The position numbers were made by a program, and so were the translations under genes. A DNA stretch of 22,296 nucleotides from JBOGFI01 sp050743365 (GTDB lineage Bacteria; Actinomycetota; Acidimicrobiia; IMCC26256; JACDBD01), in assembly GCA_050743365.1 (NCBI GenBank), contig JBOGFI010000168.1, forward strand, positions 1-22,296, read 5' to 3'. The notes under the pieces are model-generated. The model saw nothing but the letters and a program-made list of their open reading frames with translations. It was not told where the DNA came from and made no database searches. Below, in pieces: positions 15,482 through 21,804 of the stretch (position 1 is the first letter of the stretch; each line of letters begins with the position of its first letter).

Positions 15482-16585
15482 TCATCCGGCGGCTGTGACG
15501 CTCCCCACGCGCGAGAGCCACTCTCCGGGGTGCGTGAGCTCCTCGGCGGTCGGGAGAGAGTCCGGGCCGAGCCAGGCGGCGTCGATCGCCCGGGGGCCGG
15601 CCTCGCGCTCGACCGCGGCGACGAAGGCCTCGCCCAGCTCGTACTGGCGCATCTTCGAGTCGAGTCCGAGGAGCTTGTGCAGGATGCCCGTGAAGCCGCG
15701 CGCCCGTCGACGAGCCTGCAGCACTCGCGCCATGCGCTCCTGGCCGCCGACGTGCTCGCGGCCGAGAGTGTTCATGACCGCGTTGCCGTGTCCCTCGAGC
15801 AACGACATGAGCGACTGCACCTGTGCGAGCACACCACGCTGCTCGGGCGAGGCCAGGAGCCCGACCAGCCCGGCTTCGTCGAGCGGGTTGCGACCCCGGC
15901 GCAGCTCCTCGGCCGCCCGCACCATCGCCTGGACGAGTCGTCGCGGGTCCGGGTCGACCATCGTCAGCGAGCGCTCGACGAGGGCCAGGAAGTGTCCCTT
16001 CAGCCACGGCACTCCGGTGAACTGCGCTCGGTGCGTCACCTCGTGCAGCGCGATCCAGCGACGGAAGTCGCGTGGCGGGAACGCGTACCGCTTCTCCAGG
16101 ACGAGGATGTTGGGCCCGATGTAGTAGACGGCGTCGCCGCCGGAGCCGTCGCCGTCGGGGACCAGGAGGTCGTACTGACCCAGCACGCGCTGGGCCATGT
16201 AGCCGAGCAGCACGCCCATCTCGGTGCCGGCAAGGCGGCGTCCGACCGGCGCGACCGGGCTGCGCGCCATCCGCGCCCCGATCCGGGCCGTGAGCGGCGC
16301 CAGCATCTTGCGCATCGACGCGACGTTGGCCTGCACCCAGCCGGCGCGATCGAGGACCTCGGCCGCGGCCCGCCCCGGTGCCCGCAGCCCGGTGTGCTCG
16401 GCGACCAGGTCCTCGGCCTCGGTGGTAACGGCGGCGAAGTCGGGACGAAGGGAGCGGCCCAGATACGAGGAGGCGAGGGGCTCCCGGCCCGCGAGCCGCC
16501 GCGCCACCCGCTCGGCGAGCGCCCAGTCGACGGGGTCGGGTACAACCGGGTCGGGTGCGACCGGGACGGTGGCGGGGGACGCCAC
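15482..16585 (-). CDS. DUF2342 zinc-dependent metalloprotease-like protein
   Basis: This 367-residue protein belongs to the actinobacterial DUF2342 family (the mycobacterial homologue lies beside tilS, as here). It has a DWALAERVARRLAG N-terminal segment, a long helical middle, YYIGPNILVLEKRYAFP, and a zinc-binding HEVTH at residues 181-185 (IALHEVTHRAQF). SLMSLLEGHGNAVMN and a helical C-terminus follow. There is no signal peptide, so it is probably cytoplasmic. Relatives have been annotated as putative hydrolases or as associated with coenzyme F420 biosynthesis; the substrate is not known to me. The start is GTG at 16585, 3 bp after the stop of the small membrane protein. Family membership is firm, function is not. 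Confidence 0.9.
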   Translation of the reverse strand: MASPATVPVAPDPVVPDPVDWALAERVARRLAGREPLASSYLGRSLRPDFAAVTTEAEDLVAEHTGLRAPGRAAAEVLDRAGWVQANVASMRKMLAPLTARIGARMARSPVAPVGRRLAGTEMGVLLGYMAQRVLGQYDLLVPDGDGSGGDAVYYIGPNILVLEKRYAFPPRDFRRWIALHEVTHRAQFTGVPWLKGHFLALVERSLTMVDPDPRRLVQAMVRAAEELRRGRNPLDEAGLVGLLASPEQRGVLAQVQSLMSLLEGHGNAVMNTLGREHVGGQERMARVLQARRRARGFTGILHKLLGLDSKMRQYELGEAFVAAVEREAGPRAIDAAWLGPDSLPTAEELTHPGEWLSRVGSVTAAG

Positions 16586-16588
16586 GCG

Positions 16589-16798
16589 CTACCGCCCGCG
16601 GTACTTGGGTCGGAGGACGCGGCGGTAGTAGCCGACCACGAGCATCGCGATGGTGCCGACCCCGCTGAGCACCAGGATCGGCGCGATCCAGTAGAACCAG
16701 AACCGCTGCGCGGCCAGCACGGGCGGCGCCGCCGCTGCCGGCGAGGCGAGCAGCACGACGAGCACCGGCGCCAGTAGCGCGATGCGGACGGTCCTCAC
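16589..16798 (-). CDS. Small exported membrane protein of unknown function
   Basis: This 69-residue protein has a basic start, a hydrophobic stretch ending ASPAAAAPP (residues about 4-26, a likely cleavable signal), a short spacer, one strong membrane segment (FYWIAPILVLSGVGTIAMLVVGYY, about 33-56) and a basic tail (RRVLRPKYRGR). The start is taken as GTG at 16798 because a GGAGG lies seven bases upstream. An in-frame ATG at 16837 would add 13 residues but has no ribosome-binding site. It sits between the anti-sigma factor gene (55-bp gap) and the metalloprotease gene (3-bp gap). I do not recognise it. The membrane topology is inferred from hydrophobicity. Confidence 0.75.
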   Translation of the reverse strand: MRTVRIALLAPVLVVLLASPAAAAPPVLAAQRFWFYWIAPILVLSGVGTIAMLVVGYYRRVLRPKYRGR

Positions 16799-16853
16799 GC
16801 TGGTTCCTCCGGAGGTGGGCCGGCGGGTCGGCCTCATGGTAGGGCGGCGCGCC

Positions 16854-17105
16854 TCACAGGTCGGTCTCGAGGCGCTCCTCGGGGAGTGGCTCGCCCAGGG
16901 CCTCGGCGATCCGGCGCTTGAGCTCGGGCGGTACCTCGTCGCGGCATTTGGACGCGATGACCTGGCGGAGCTCGAGCTCGAAGTCGAAGCCTTCCGCGCA
17001 CGGCGGGCACTCGTCGAGATGACGCGCGATCGCGCGTCGTCGCCACACGGTCAACTCCCCATCGAGGTAGTGGTAGATGCGATGGATCGCCTTGTCGCAG
17101 TCCAT
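16854..17105 (-). CDS. rsrA: Zinc-binding redox anti-sigma factor (RsrA-like, mycothiol-system type)
   Basis: This 83-residue protein matches the core of Streptomyces RsrA by eye. C3 corresponds to RsrA C11, H29-C33-C36 forms the HxxxCxxC zinc motif (HLDECPPC) and C54 lies where RsrA has its C61-C62 pair. In RsrA, oxidation joins C11 to C44, releases zinc and frees the sigma factor SigR; both cysteines are conserved here (C3 and C36). The start is ATG at 17105, 7 bases after the sigma gene stop. A longer in-frame version from 17165 would overlap the sigma gene. Its position next to a SigR-like sigma factor is the classical sigma/anti-sigma pair. Confidence 0.88.
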   Translation of the reverse strand: MDCDKAIHRIYHYLDGELTVWRRRAIARHLDECPPCAEGFDFELELRQVIASKCRDEVPPELKRRIAEALGEPLPEERLETDL

Positions 17106-17112
17106 CCTGCGG

Positions 17113-17697
17113 TCATCCCCCCGCTCGGTCGGCAGTCTCCGGGAGCAGACCTCGTTCCCCGGCAAACTCCCACAACGACTTCTGCAGCTGCTTTCTTCCT
17201 CGGTGCAGCCGGCTCATGACGGTCCCGATGGGAACGTCCATGATCTCGGCGATCTCCTTGTACGAGAACCCCTCCACGTCGGCGAGGAGCACCGCCATCC
17301 GGAACTGCTCCGGGAGCGCCTCGAGCGCCTGCTTCACGACCTCGTCGGGGATGTAGTCGAGCACCTCCGACTCGGGGGTGCGGGAGGCGTCGGCGGCTTC
17401 GAGGCCGCCCAAGCGACGGAAGAGGAAGAAGTCCTCGTTGTCGTCGAGGTCGATCTCCTCGGGCCGGCGCTTCTTGGCCCGGTACGTGTTGATGAACGTG
17501 TTGGTGAGGATCTTGTAGAGCCACGCCTTGAGGTTCGTGCCCTCGCGGAAGCCGCCGAAGCCGCGGTAGGCGCGCAGGTACGTCTCCTGCACGAGGTCCT
17601 CGGCGTCGGCCGGGTTGCGCGTCATGCGCAGCGCGGCCGAGTACAGCGGCGACATGTACGGCATGGCGAGCTCGGCGAACTGGGCCTGGTCGGCCAT
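17113..17697 (-). CDS. sigR: ECF RNA polymerase sigma factor, SigR/SigH-like
   Basis: This 194-residue sigma-70 family factor has region 2 at about 20-85 (SAALRMTRNPADAEDLVQETYLRAYRGFGGF... NLKAWLYKILTNTFINTYRAKKR) and region 4 at about 130-185 (LPEQFRMAVLLADVEGFSYKEIAEIMDVPIGTVMSRLHRGRKQLQ). The NLKAWLYKILTNTFINTYRAKKR stretch is characteristic of the SigR/SigH/RpoE group that handles thiol-oxidative stress with an RsrA-type partner. The start ATG at 17697 (MADQAQFAE) is chosen for family length; the frame is open upstream into the preceding gene. The Shine-Dalgarno is weak. I found no clear GGAAT-N-GTT autoregulatory promoter directly upstream. The gene follows the sugar dehydrogenase gene by 31 bp. 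Confidence 0.92.
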   Translation of the reverse strand: MADQAQFAELAMPYMSPLYSAALRMTRNPADAEDLVQETYLRAYRGFGGFREGTNLKAWLYKILTNTFINTYRAKKRRPEEIDLDDNEDFFLFRRLGGLEAADASRTPESEVLDYIPDEVVKQALEALPEQFRMAVLLADVEGFSYKEIAEIMDVPIGTVMSRLHRGRKQLQKSLWEFAGERGLLPETADRAGG

Positions 17698-17728
17698 GCC
17701 CGGAAGGGTACCTGACGCTACCCGAGGA

Positions 17729-18904
17729 TCAGCTTGGCACCACCTGCCAGATCGCGCCCCCGCCACCGCCCATGTCGGTGGTGATGTACAGGTTGCCGTC
17801 CGGCCCTTGCACGGCGCTGCGGAGCCGCGGCACCGCGCCGCCCGGGATGGAGGCGACGAGGTTGTTGGCACCGATGAACCCGTTGGCGTCGGGGAACATG
17901 ATGCGCAGGTGCTGGCCCTTCAGCACCGCCACCGCCAGCGCTCCGTTCCACCCTTCCCACTGGCTGCCGGTCAGGAAAGTTGCCCCCGACGGCGCGATCG
18001 TCGGGAAGCCGGAGCTCCAGACCGGGAGCCACGCGCCTGTCGACCGGGTCATCGGGACCGCCTCGTTGTAACCCGGTACCGGGTCCCAGCCGAAATCGCC
18101 GGGGACGATCAGGTTGACCTCGTCGTCCCGGTCGGGGCCGTGTTCCAGGCTCATGCCCGAGCCGTTGGCGGCGAAGGCGATGCCCTGCACGTTGCGATGC
18201 CCGTAGTTGAAGATTCGCGTGCCGAACGGGTTGCCGGGATAGGGATTCCCATCGCGCGTGACCCGCAACACCTTCCCCCCCAGTGAGTTCAGGTCCTGGG
18301 GGTTGGTCCCGATCGCAGCGTCGCCGGTGCCGATGAAGAGCTGGTCGGTCCCGGGCTTGAAGCGCGGCCGGCACCCCGAGTGACGACCAGTGGACCGCGG
18401 CATCCCGGTCACGATGTTGGCGTTCAGCGCGACCGACAACAGGTCGTTCGCGACCGTCCAGCGGACGGCCCGCACGTCGCCGTTGCCGCCAGGCTCGGAC
18501 GAAGTGAAGCACGTGTAGATGAAGCGGTTGCTCGCGAACGACGGGTCCACCGCGAGTCCGAGCATCCCGCCCTCGCTCCCCGGCAGGAAGCTCGGCGGCG
18601 CGGCCAACAGCTCACGCACCGTCCCGTCGGTTTGGCGAACGTTGATCTCGCCGGTGCGCTCGGTGAAGAACATCGTCCCGTCGGCGGCGAAGCCCACGTC
18701 CCACGGGTTGTTGAGCCCGGTCACGAAGTTGCGATCGACAGTCAGAGTGGGTGACGGTGAGCCCGCCGGTGCCGGGAAGGGAAGCTGCGGCACCGTCGAC
18801 GGCGGGGGCGGGGGCGGCGGCGTCTGGCAGGCGGCGAGCAGTCCCACCGCCACGATCGTCGCGAGTGCGACAAGCGTGGCTGGACCGCGGCCACGACGCG
18901 CCAT
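17729..18904 (-). CDS. PQQ-dependent sugar dehydrogenase (glucose/sorbosone dehydrogenase-like) lipoprotein
   Basis: This 391-residue exported beta-propeller protein has a lipoprotein signal with the lipobox LAAC ending at C26, a proline-rich linker (seven prolines) and a glucose/sorbosone dehydrogenase domain from about residue 55. Family hallmarks are GLNNPWDVGFAADGTMFFTER, GMLGLAVDPSF, a histidine at 175 (GRHSGCRPRF, where relatives usually have HxGG), IGTGDA, the PQQ-contact GHRNVQG at 235-241 and EHGPDRDDE at 254-262. The start is ATG at 18904 with GGAGG four to five bases upstream. It probably oxidises a sugar at the cell surface with PQQ. The altered residues around H175 leave the cofactor use open. 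It is the first gene of the minus-strand run. Confidence 0.87.
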   Translation of the reverse strand: MARRGRGPATLVALATIVAVGLLAACQTPPPPPPPSTVPQLPFPAPAGSPSPTLTVDRNFVTGLNNPWDVGFAADGTMFFTERTGEINVRQTDGTVRELLAAPPSFLPGSEGGMLGLAVDPSFASNRFIYTCFTSSEPGGNGDVRAVRWTVANDLLSVALNANIVTGMPRSTGRHSGCRPRFKPGTDQLFIGTGDAAIGTNPQDLNSLGGKVLRVTRDGNPYPGNPFGTRIFNYGHRNVQGIAFAANGSGMSLEHGPDRDDEVNLIVPGDFGWDPVPGYNEAVPMTRSTGAWLPVWSSGFPTIAPSGATFLTGSQWEGWNGALAVAVLKGQHLRIMFPDANGFIGANNLVASIPGGAVPRLRSAVQGPDGNLYITTDMGGGGGAIWQVVPS

Positions 18905-19221
18905 GAGCCCTCCGCTGGGTTGGGGTGCCCTCTGTCCATCGACACCCGACGAGCCCGGACTTTACGGGCTCTGTTCGCGCGATGCGTGGCGGCGCGACCA
19001 CCGGCGCGCTTCACATCTTCGCAGCAGAATCGCCGGTTTCGGGCTGCTCTCCCGAATTGTCACGAGTTGTCGCGCTGCCGTAGCGCCGGGGGGCGAAAGC
19101 TGAGAGGCCACCGCCGCACCGCGGGGGTGGTCGTGGCATTCGCTGTGGCTTCTGTTGGGGCTGCCGGGCTGCTTCGGCCCCCCGGGTCCGCCAGGACCGG
19201 GCTCGCCCGCCGAACTCGCCC
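18905..19221. other. Intergenic region upstream of the sugar dehydrogenase gene
   Basis: No intact gene is visible. A perfect inverted repeat (18951-18971) lies here. On the plus strand around 19111-19180 one frame encodes a basic stretch followed by a hydrophobic run (VVVAFAVASVGAAGLL) resembling a signal peptide. It has no clear start codon or ribosome-binding site and does not join in frame with the exported-protein remnant that follows. Promoters for the minus-strand gene run probably lie here, but I cannot point to a convincing -35/-10 pair. Confidence 0.5.
18951..18971. promoter_or_regulatory. Perfect 7-bp inverted repeat upstream of the sugar dehydrogenase gene
   Basis: GAGCCCG and its complement CGGGCTC enclose a 7-nt A/T-rich loop (GACTTTA). 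The element lies about 47 bp upstream of the ATG at 18904. It could be an operator or a 5'-untranslated hairpin. No T-run follows on the minus strand, so a terminator is unlikely. Confidence 0.4.
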
Positions 19222-19464
19222 GGTGTCACACCCTTCGCCCGCACGGTCATCGTCGGCTCCACCACATCGGTGAGCGCGCCGTCGCCGATCCAAGTCGGTG
19301 GCACCCAGTACGTGTTCGACTCGTGGTCCGACGGGGGCGCCGCAAGCCACCTGGTCACCGCAGGAGTCTCGCCGGCGACCTACACCGCCACCTACCGCCC
19401 ACCGCCCTGACCAGGCGGTGGCTAACGCCGGCCCTGACGCCACCGTCGCCGTCGACGAGCCCGG
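19222..19464 (+). pseudogene. Remnant of a large exported protein: WSDGGA-type repeat then start of a PKD domain, frameshifted and truncated
   Basis: In one plus-strand frame (19222-19410) the translation contains TPFARTVIVGSTTSVSAPSP, then GGTQYVFDSWSDGGA and ends in TYTATYRPPP before a stop. This is the pattern of a C-terminal beta-sandwich repeat seen in secreted actinobacterial sugar dehydrogenases and glycosidases. Just past the stop, in a shifted frame (from about 19409), the sequence reads DQAVANAGPDATVAVDEPG, the usual beginning of a PKD domain. The match ends at 19464, where a tRNA-Thr fragment begins. No start codon or intact N-terminal portion exists. It is a decayed gene with at least one frameshift and both ends lost. 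It lies on the opposite strand to the intact sugar dehydrogenase. Confidence 0.72.
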
Positions 19465-19487
19465 GCCGGGGAGGGGACTCGAACCCC
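19465..19487 (-). repeat. Partial tRNA-Thr 3' end copy (putative att site)
   Basis: This 23-bp sequence is identical to 21709-21731, which is the T-arm and 3' acceptor strand of the intact tRNA-Thr gene. After one extra C both copies continue with TGGC before diverging. There is no D-arm, anticodon arm or 5' acceptor strand upstream on the minus strand, so it is not a tRNA gene. It marks the left border of the segment holding the diguanylate cyclase gene and is the exact point where the exported-protein remnant ends. Confidence 0.75.
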
Positions 19488-19521
19488 CTGGCAGCCGCGC
19501 GCGAGGCGCCCCGACCGGTCG

Positions 19522-19546
19522 ACCCGGAAATATAGGACATCCGGGT
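19522..19546. promoter_or_regulatory. Perfect 7-bp inverted repeat with A/T-rich centre upstream of the diguanylate cyclase gene
   Basis: ACCCGGA (19522-19528) and TCCGGGT (19540-19546) flank an 11-nt centre that contains AATATAGG, an unusually A/T-rich patch for this genome. It ends 34 bp before the GTG start at 19581. It could be an operator over a promoter (the TATAGG patch as a possible -10) or part of an integrase core site next to the putative att copy. Neither use is proven. Confidence 0.4.
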
Positions 19547-19580
19547 TCAGTGCCCGAGCGGTTACGCCGAGATTCCTAGG

Positions 19581-21641
19581 GTGAGCAGTGACCGGAGGGA
19601 ACCGGGTGAGGTCTCCGGTGCGACGACCGGTCTGGTGGTCCGGTACGTGCACCAGACGCTCGGTGACCCGGCGGTGGAGCAGCTGCTTCGGCTTGCAGGG
19701 GCGACACGGACGGCCGAGGAGCTGCTGGACACGACGACGTGGAGCTCACTCGAGCAGTGGCTTCGGCTGCTCGACGCCGCGGTGGAACTCACCGGCGACG
19801 AGGATGTCGGCATCCGGGTCGGTGAGCAGTTGCTCGCCCAGCACGCCGGTACGGAGGTCGCCGCCCTGCTGCGGTCGCTGGGCTCGCCGGGGGAGGTGCT
19901 ACGGAACGTCGCGATCACAGCCACCAAGTACACGACGATCTCGATGATGGAGGCCGAAGAGGTCGGCGACGCGCACGCGATCATCAGCGCGCGTAGCACG
20001 AACGATCAACAGCGGACGCGCCAGTCCTGCAACGTCACGATCGGCGTACTCTCGCAGGCACCGCCGCTCTTCGGGATGGCACCTGCCTGCGTCGAGCAGC
20101 TGGAGTGCGAGGCCGACGGCGACGGGCGGTGCCTGTACCGCGTGAAGTGGGACCCGACCAGCGCGCAGGCGGATCCCCGGCTGCGAATCGAGCAGTTGGA
20201 GCGTGAGCTTGCGGCGATGACGACGCGCTTCGAGACACTGCAGGCGACCGCCGCCGAGCTCGTGTCCGCCGAGGACATCGAGACGGTGCTCGCAGGGATC
20301 ACGCGCCGCGCCGGGCTCGCGGTGCGTGCACCTCGGTACGCGCTCGCGGTTCGAGTCACAGCCACGGCTCCGCTGCGCGTCCATCACTCCGGGTTCACCG
20401 CTAAGGAAGTCGAACCGATCGTCGCCGGTCTTCTCGACGACACCCTCAAGGGCGACAACACACGCCTGGTCGTCGATGTCGCATCGCACCGGCAGCATTA
20501 CGGTCGTCTCGCAGCTTTCTATCCCACCGGGATGCAGTTCTTCACGCAGGAACGCAAGCTCCTCGCCGCCTACGCGCGTCACGCTGCCGCCGCGCTGGAC
20601 ACGGCGGCAGCGCTCGATGAGGCGCGGCGACGCGACCGGAGCGCGCGTGCATTGCTCGAGCTGGCGAAGTCGCTCGCCGAGGTCGCAACGCCAGACGAGG
20701 TCGCTCGCCGTCTCGTTGACGCTGTCCCATCGATCGTCGACTGCAGCGGATCGACGGTATTCCTCTGGGACCCATACCGCGAGGAACTGCGGGCCGTGGC
20801 GACCGCGAGCAACGAGCCCGCCAACGGCGAGGCACTCGATGAGCTCGTCGTTTCTGCACACGAGCTGCGCGCGGTGCAGCGCCTAGTCGATGACCCGGCC
20901 CCCGTATTCGTCGATGACACTGCGGGCGACGAGGCGTTGCGCAAGCTCCTGACACTCGTAGGGGTGAAGGCGATGGCCGCTGTGCCGATCGTCGCGCGCG
21001 GCGAGTTCTTGGGGCTCGTCACCGCCGGCGCCCAGCACGACGGTGACCAACTGCGTTCTGACGACGACGTGCTGGAACGCCTCACGGGTCTTGCCGACCA
21101 AGCGGCCGTGGCCCTCCAGAACGCCCACCTGCTCGAGCGGATCCAACACGAAGCGCTGCACGACGCACTCACTGGTCTCGCCAACCAACGCCTGCTCGAG
21201 GGGCGAGTCGATGTGGCATTGGCAAGCACACGAAGGGCGGGAACCGGTCTGGCGCTCGTTTTCCTCGACCTCGACCGGTTCAAGCAGGTCAACGACGAGT
21301 TCGGCCACGACGTCGGAGACGTCGTGCTGCGCGCGCTCGGAGACGCACTACGGTCGGCCGTCCGTCTCGAAGACACGGTGGCTCGCTTCGGTGGCGACGA
21401 ATTCGTGGTGGTACTCACCAACGTGCACAACCCGGACGACGTCAGCCGCTCGATCGAGCGGATCGTCGAGGCGGTACGCGAACCCGTCATCATCGGGGAA
21501 CACGTGTTCACGATCGATGCAAGTGTCGGCGTCGCATCCTTCCCGCACGACGGCGACGACTACCGCAGCCTGTTGAAGCGCGCCGACGCCGACATGTACC
21601 GCACCAAGACGCAACGGCGCACGGCCACGCTCGCGCGCTGA
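19581..21641 (+). CDS. Diguanylate cyclase with N-terminal sensory domain and two GAF-like regions
   Basis: This 686-residue protein has no signal peptide or membrane segment. The C-terminal GGDEF domain (about 525-680) has DALTGLANQRLL, FLDLDRFKQVND and the intact active site GGDEF at 604-608. An inhibitory I-site RLED lies at 595-598, five residues upstream. It should make cyclic di-GMP and be feedback-inhibited. No EAL or HD-GYP domain is present. Residues about 350-515 look like a GAF domain and about 200-340 like a coiled coil plus a weaker GAF-like domain. The N-terminus (about 15-190) ends in CEADGDGRCLYRVKW, resembling V4R-type ligand-binding domains; this call is tentative. The GTG start at 19581 has no strong ribosome-binding site. 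It is the only gene between the two tRNA-Thr repeats. Confidence 0.9.
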   Translation: MSSDRREPGEVSGATTGLVVRYVHQTLGDPAVEQLLRLAGATRTAEELLDTTTWSSLEQWLRLLDAAVELTGDEDVGIRVGEQLLAQHAGTEVAALLRSLGSPGEVLRNVAITATKYTTISMMEAEEVGDAHAIISARSTNDQQRTRQSCNVTIGVLSQAPPLFGMAPACVEQLECEADGDGRCLYRVKWDPTSAQADPRLRIEQLERELAAMTTRFETLQATAAELVSAEDIETVLAGITRRAGLAVRAPRYALAVRVTATAPLRVHHSGFTAKEVEPIVAGLLDDTLKGDNTRLVVDVASHRQHYGRLAAFYPTGMQFFTQERKLLAAYARHAAAALDTAAALDEARRRDRSARALLELAKSLAEVATPDEVARRLVDAVPSIVDCSGSTVFLWDPYREELRAVATASNEPANGEALDELVVSAHELRAVQRLVDDPAPVFVDDTAGDEALRKLLTLVGVKAMAAVPIVARGEFLGLVTAGAQHDGDQLRSDDDVLERLTGLADQAAVALQNAHLLERIQHEALHDALTGLANQRLLEGRVDVALASTRRAGTGLALVFLDLDRFKQVNDEFGHDVGDVVLRALGDALRSAVRLEDTVARFGGDEFVVVLTNVHNPDDVSRSIERIVEAVREPVIIGEHVFTIDASVGVASFPHDGDDYRSLLKRADADMYRTKTQRRTATLAR

Positions 21642-21681
21642 AGCACCGGCCCTAGGCGCGCGGTCTCGGATGCCGCAGCTG

Positions 21682-21690
21682 TTATCCACA
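21682..21690 (+). other. Single consensus DnaA-box-like 9-mer
   Basis: TTATCCACA matches the strict E. coli DnaA-box consensus and lies in the short spacer between the cyclase gene and tRNA-Thr. I saw no cluster of further boxes or A/T-rich unwinding region nearby, so it is not an origin. A chance match is quite possible. Confidence 0.3.
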
Positions 21691-21707
21691 CCTAGCTCGG
21701 CCCCAGG

Positions 21708-21780
21708 AGCCGGGGAGGGGACTCGAACCCCTGGCCTGCTCATTACGAGTGAGCTGCTCTGCCGACTGAGCTACCCCGGC
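21708..21780 (-). tRNA. tRNA-Thr (anticodon CGT)
   Basis: The 73-nt minus-strand sequence folds as a complete cloverleaf. The acceptor stem GCCGGGG pairs with CCCCGGC and the D-arm has GCTC/GAGC. The anticodon stem GCTCA/TGAGC carries the loop CTCGTAA (anticodon CGT, reading ACG). A 5-nt variable region is followed by the T-arm AGGGG/CCCCT with TTCGAGT in the loop. The discriminator base is T and CCA is not encoded. It begins 24 bp after the stop of the delta-prime gene. Its last 22 bases plus one T-stem base pair are duplicated at 19465-19487. Confidence 0.96.
21709..21731 (-). repeat. tRNA-Thr 3' end, second copy of the 23-bp direct repeat (putative att site)
   Basis: This is the T-arm and acceptor 3' strand of the intact tRNA gene, identical over 23 bp to 19465-19487 and 2244 bp away in the same orientation. 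Integrases commonly recombine at exactly this part of tRNA genes, leaving an intact tRNA on one side and a partial copy on the other. Confidence 0.7.
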
Positions 21781-21804
21781 GAACGATTCAAGTGAGGTCC
21801 GAGC

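Noticed and set aside
15248..16777. 509-codon plus-strand open frame opposite the DUF2342 gene
   Set aside because: The minus-strand protein has a clear HExxH motif and operon overlaps; the plus-strand frame has neither.
19465..19550. Possible second full tRNA gene at the T-arm copy
   Set aside because: The upstream minus-strand sequence has no matching 5' acceptor strand, D-arm or anticodon arm at any tRNA length from 70 to 90 nt.
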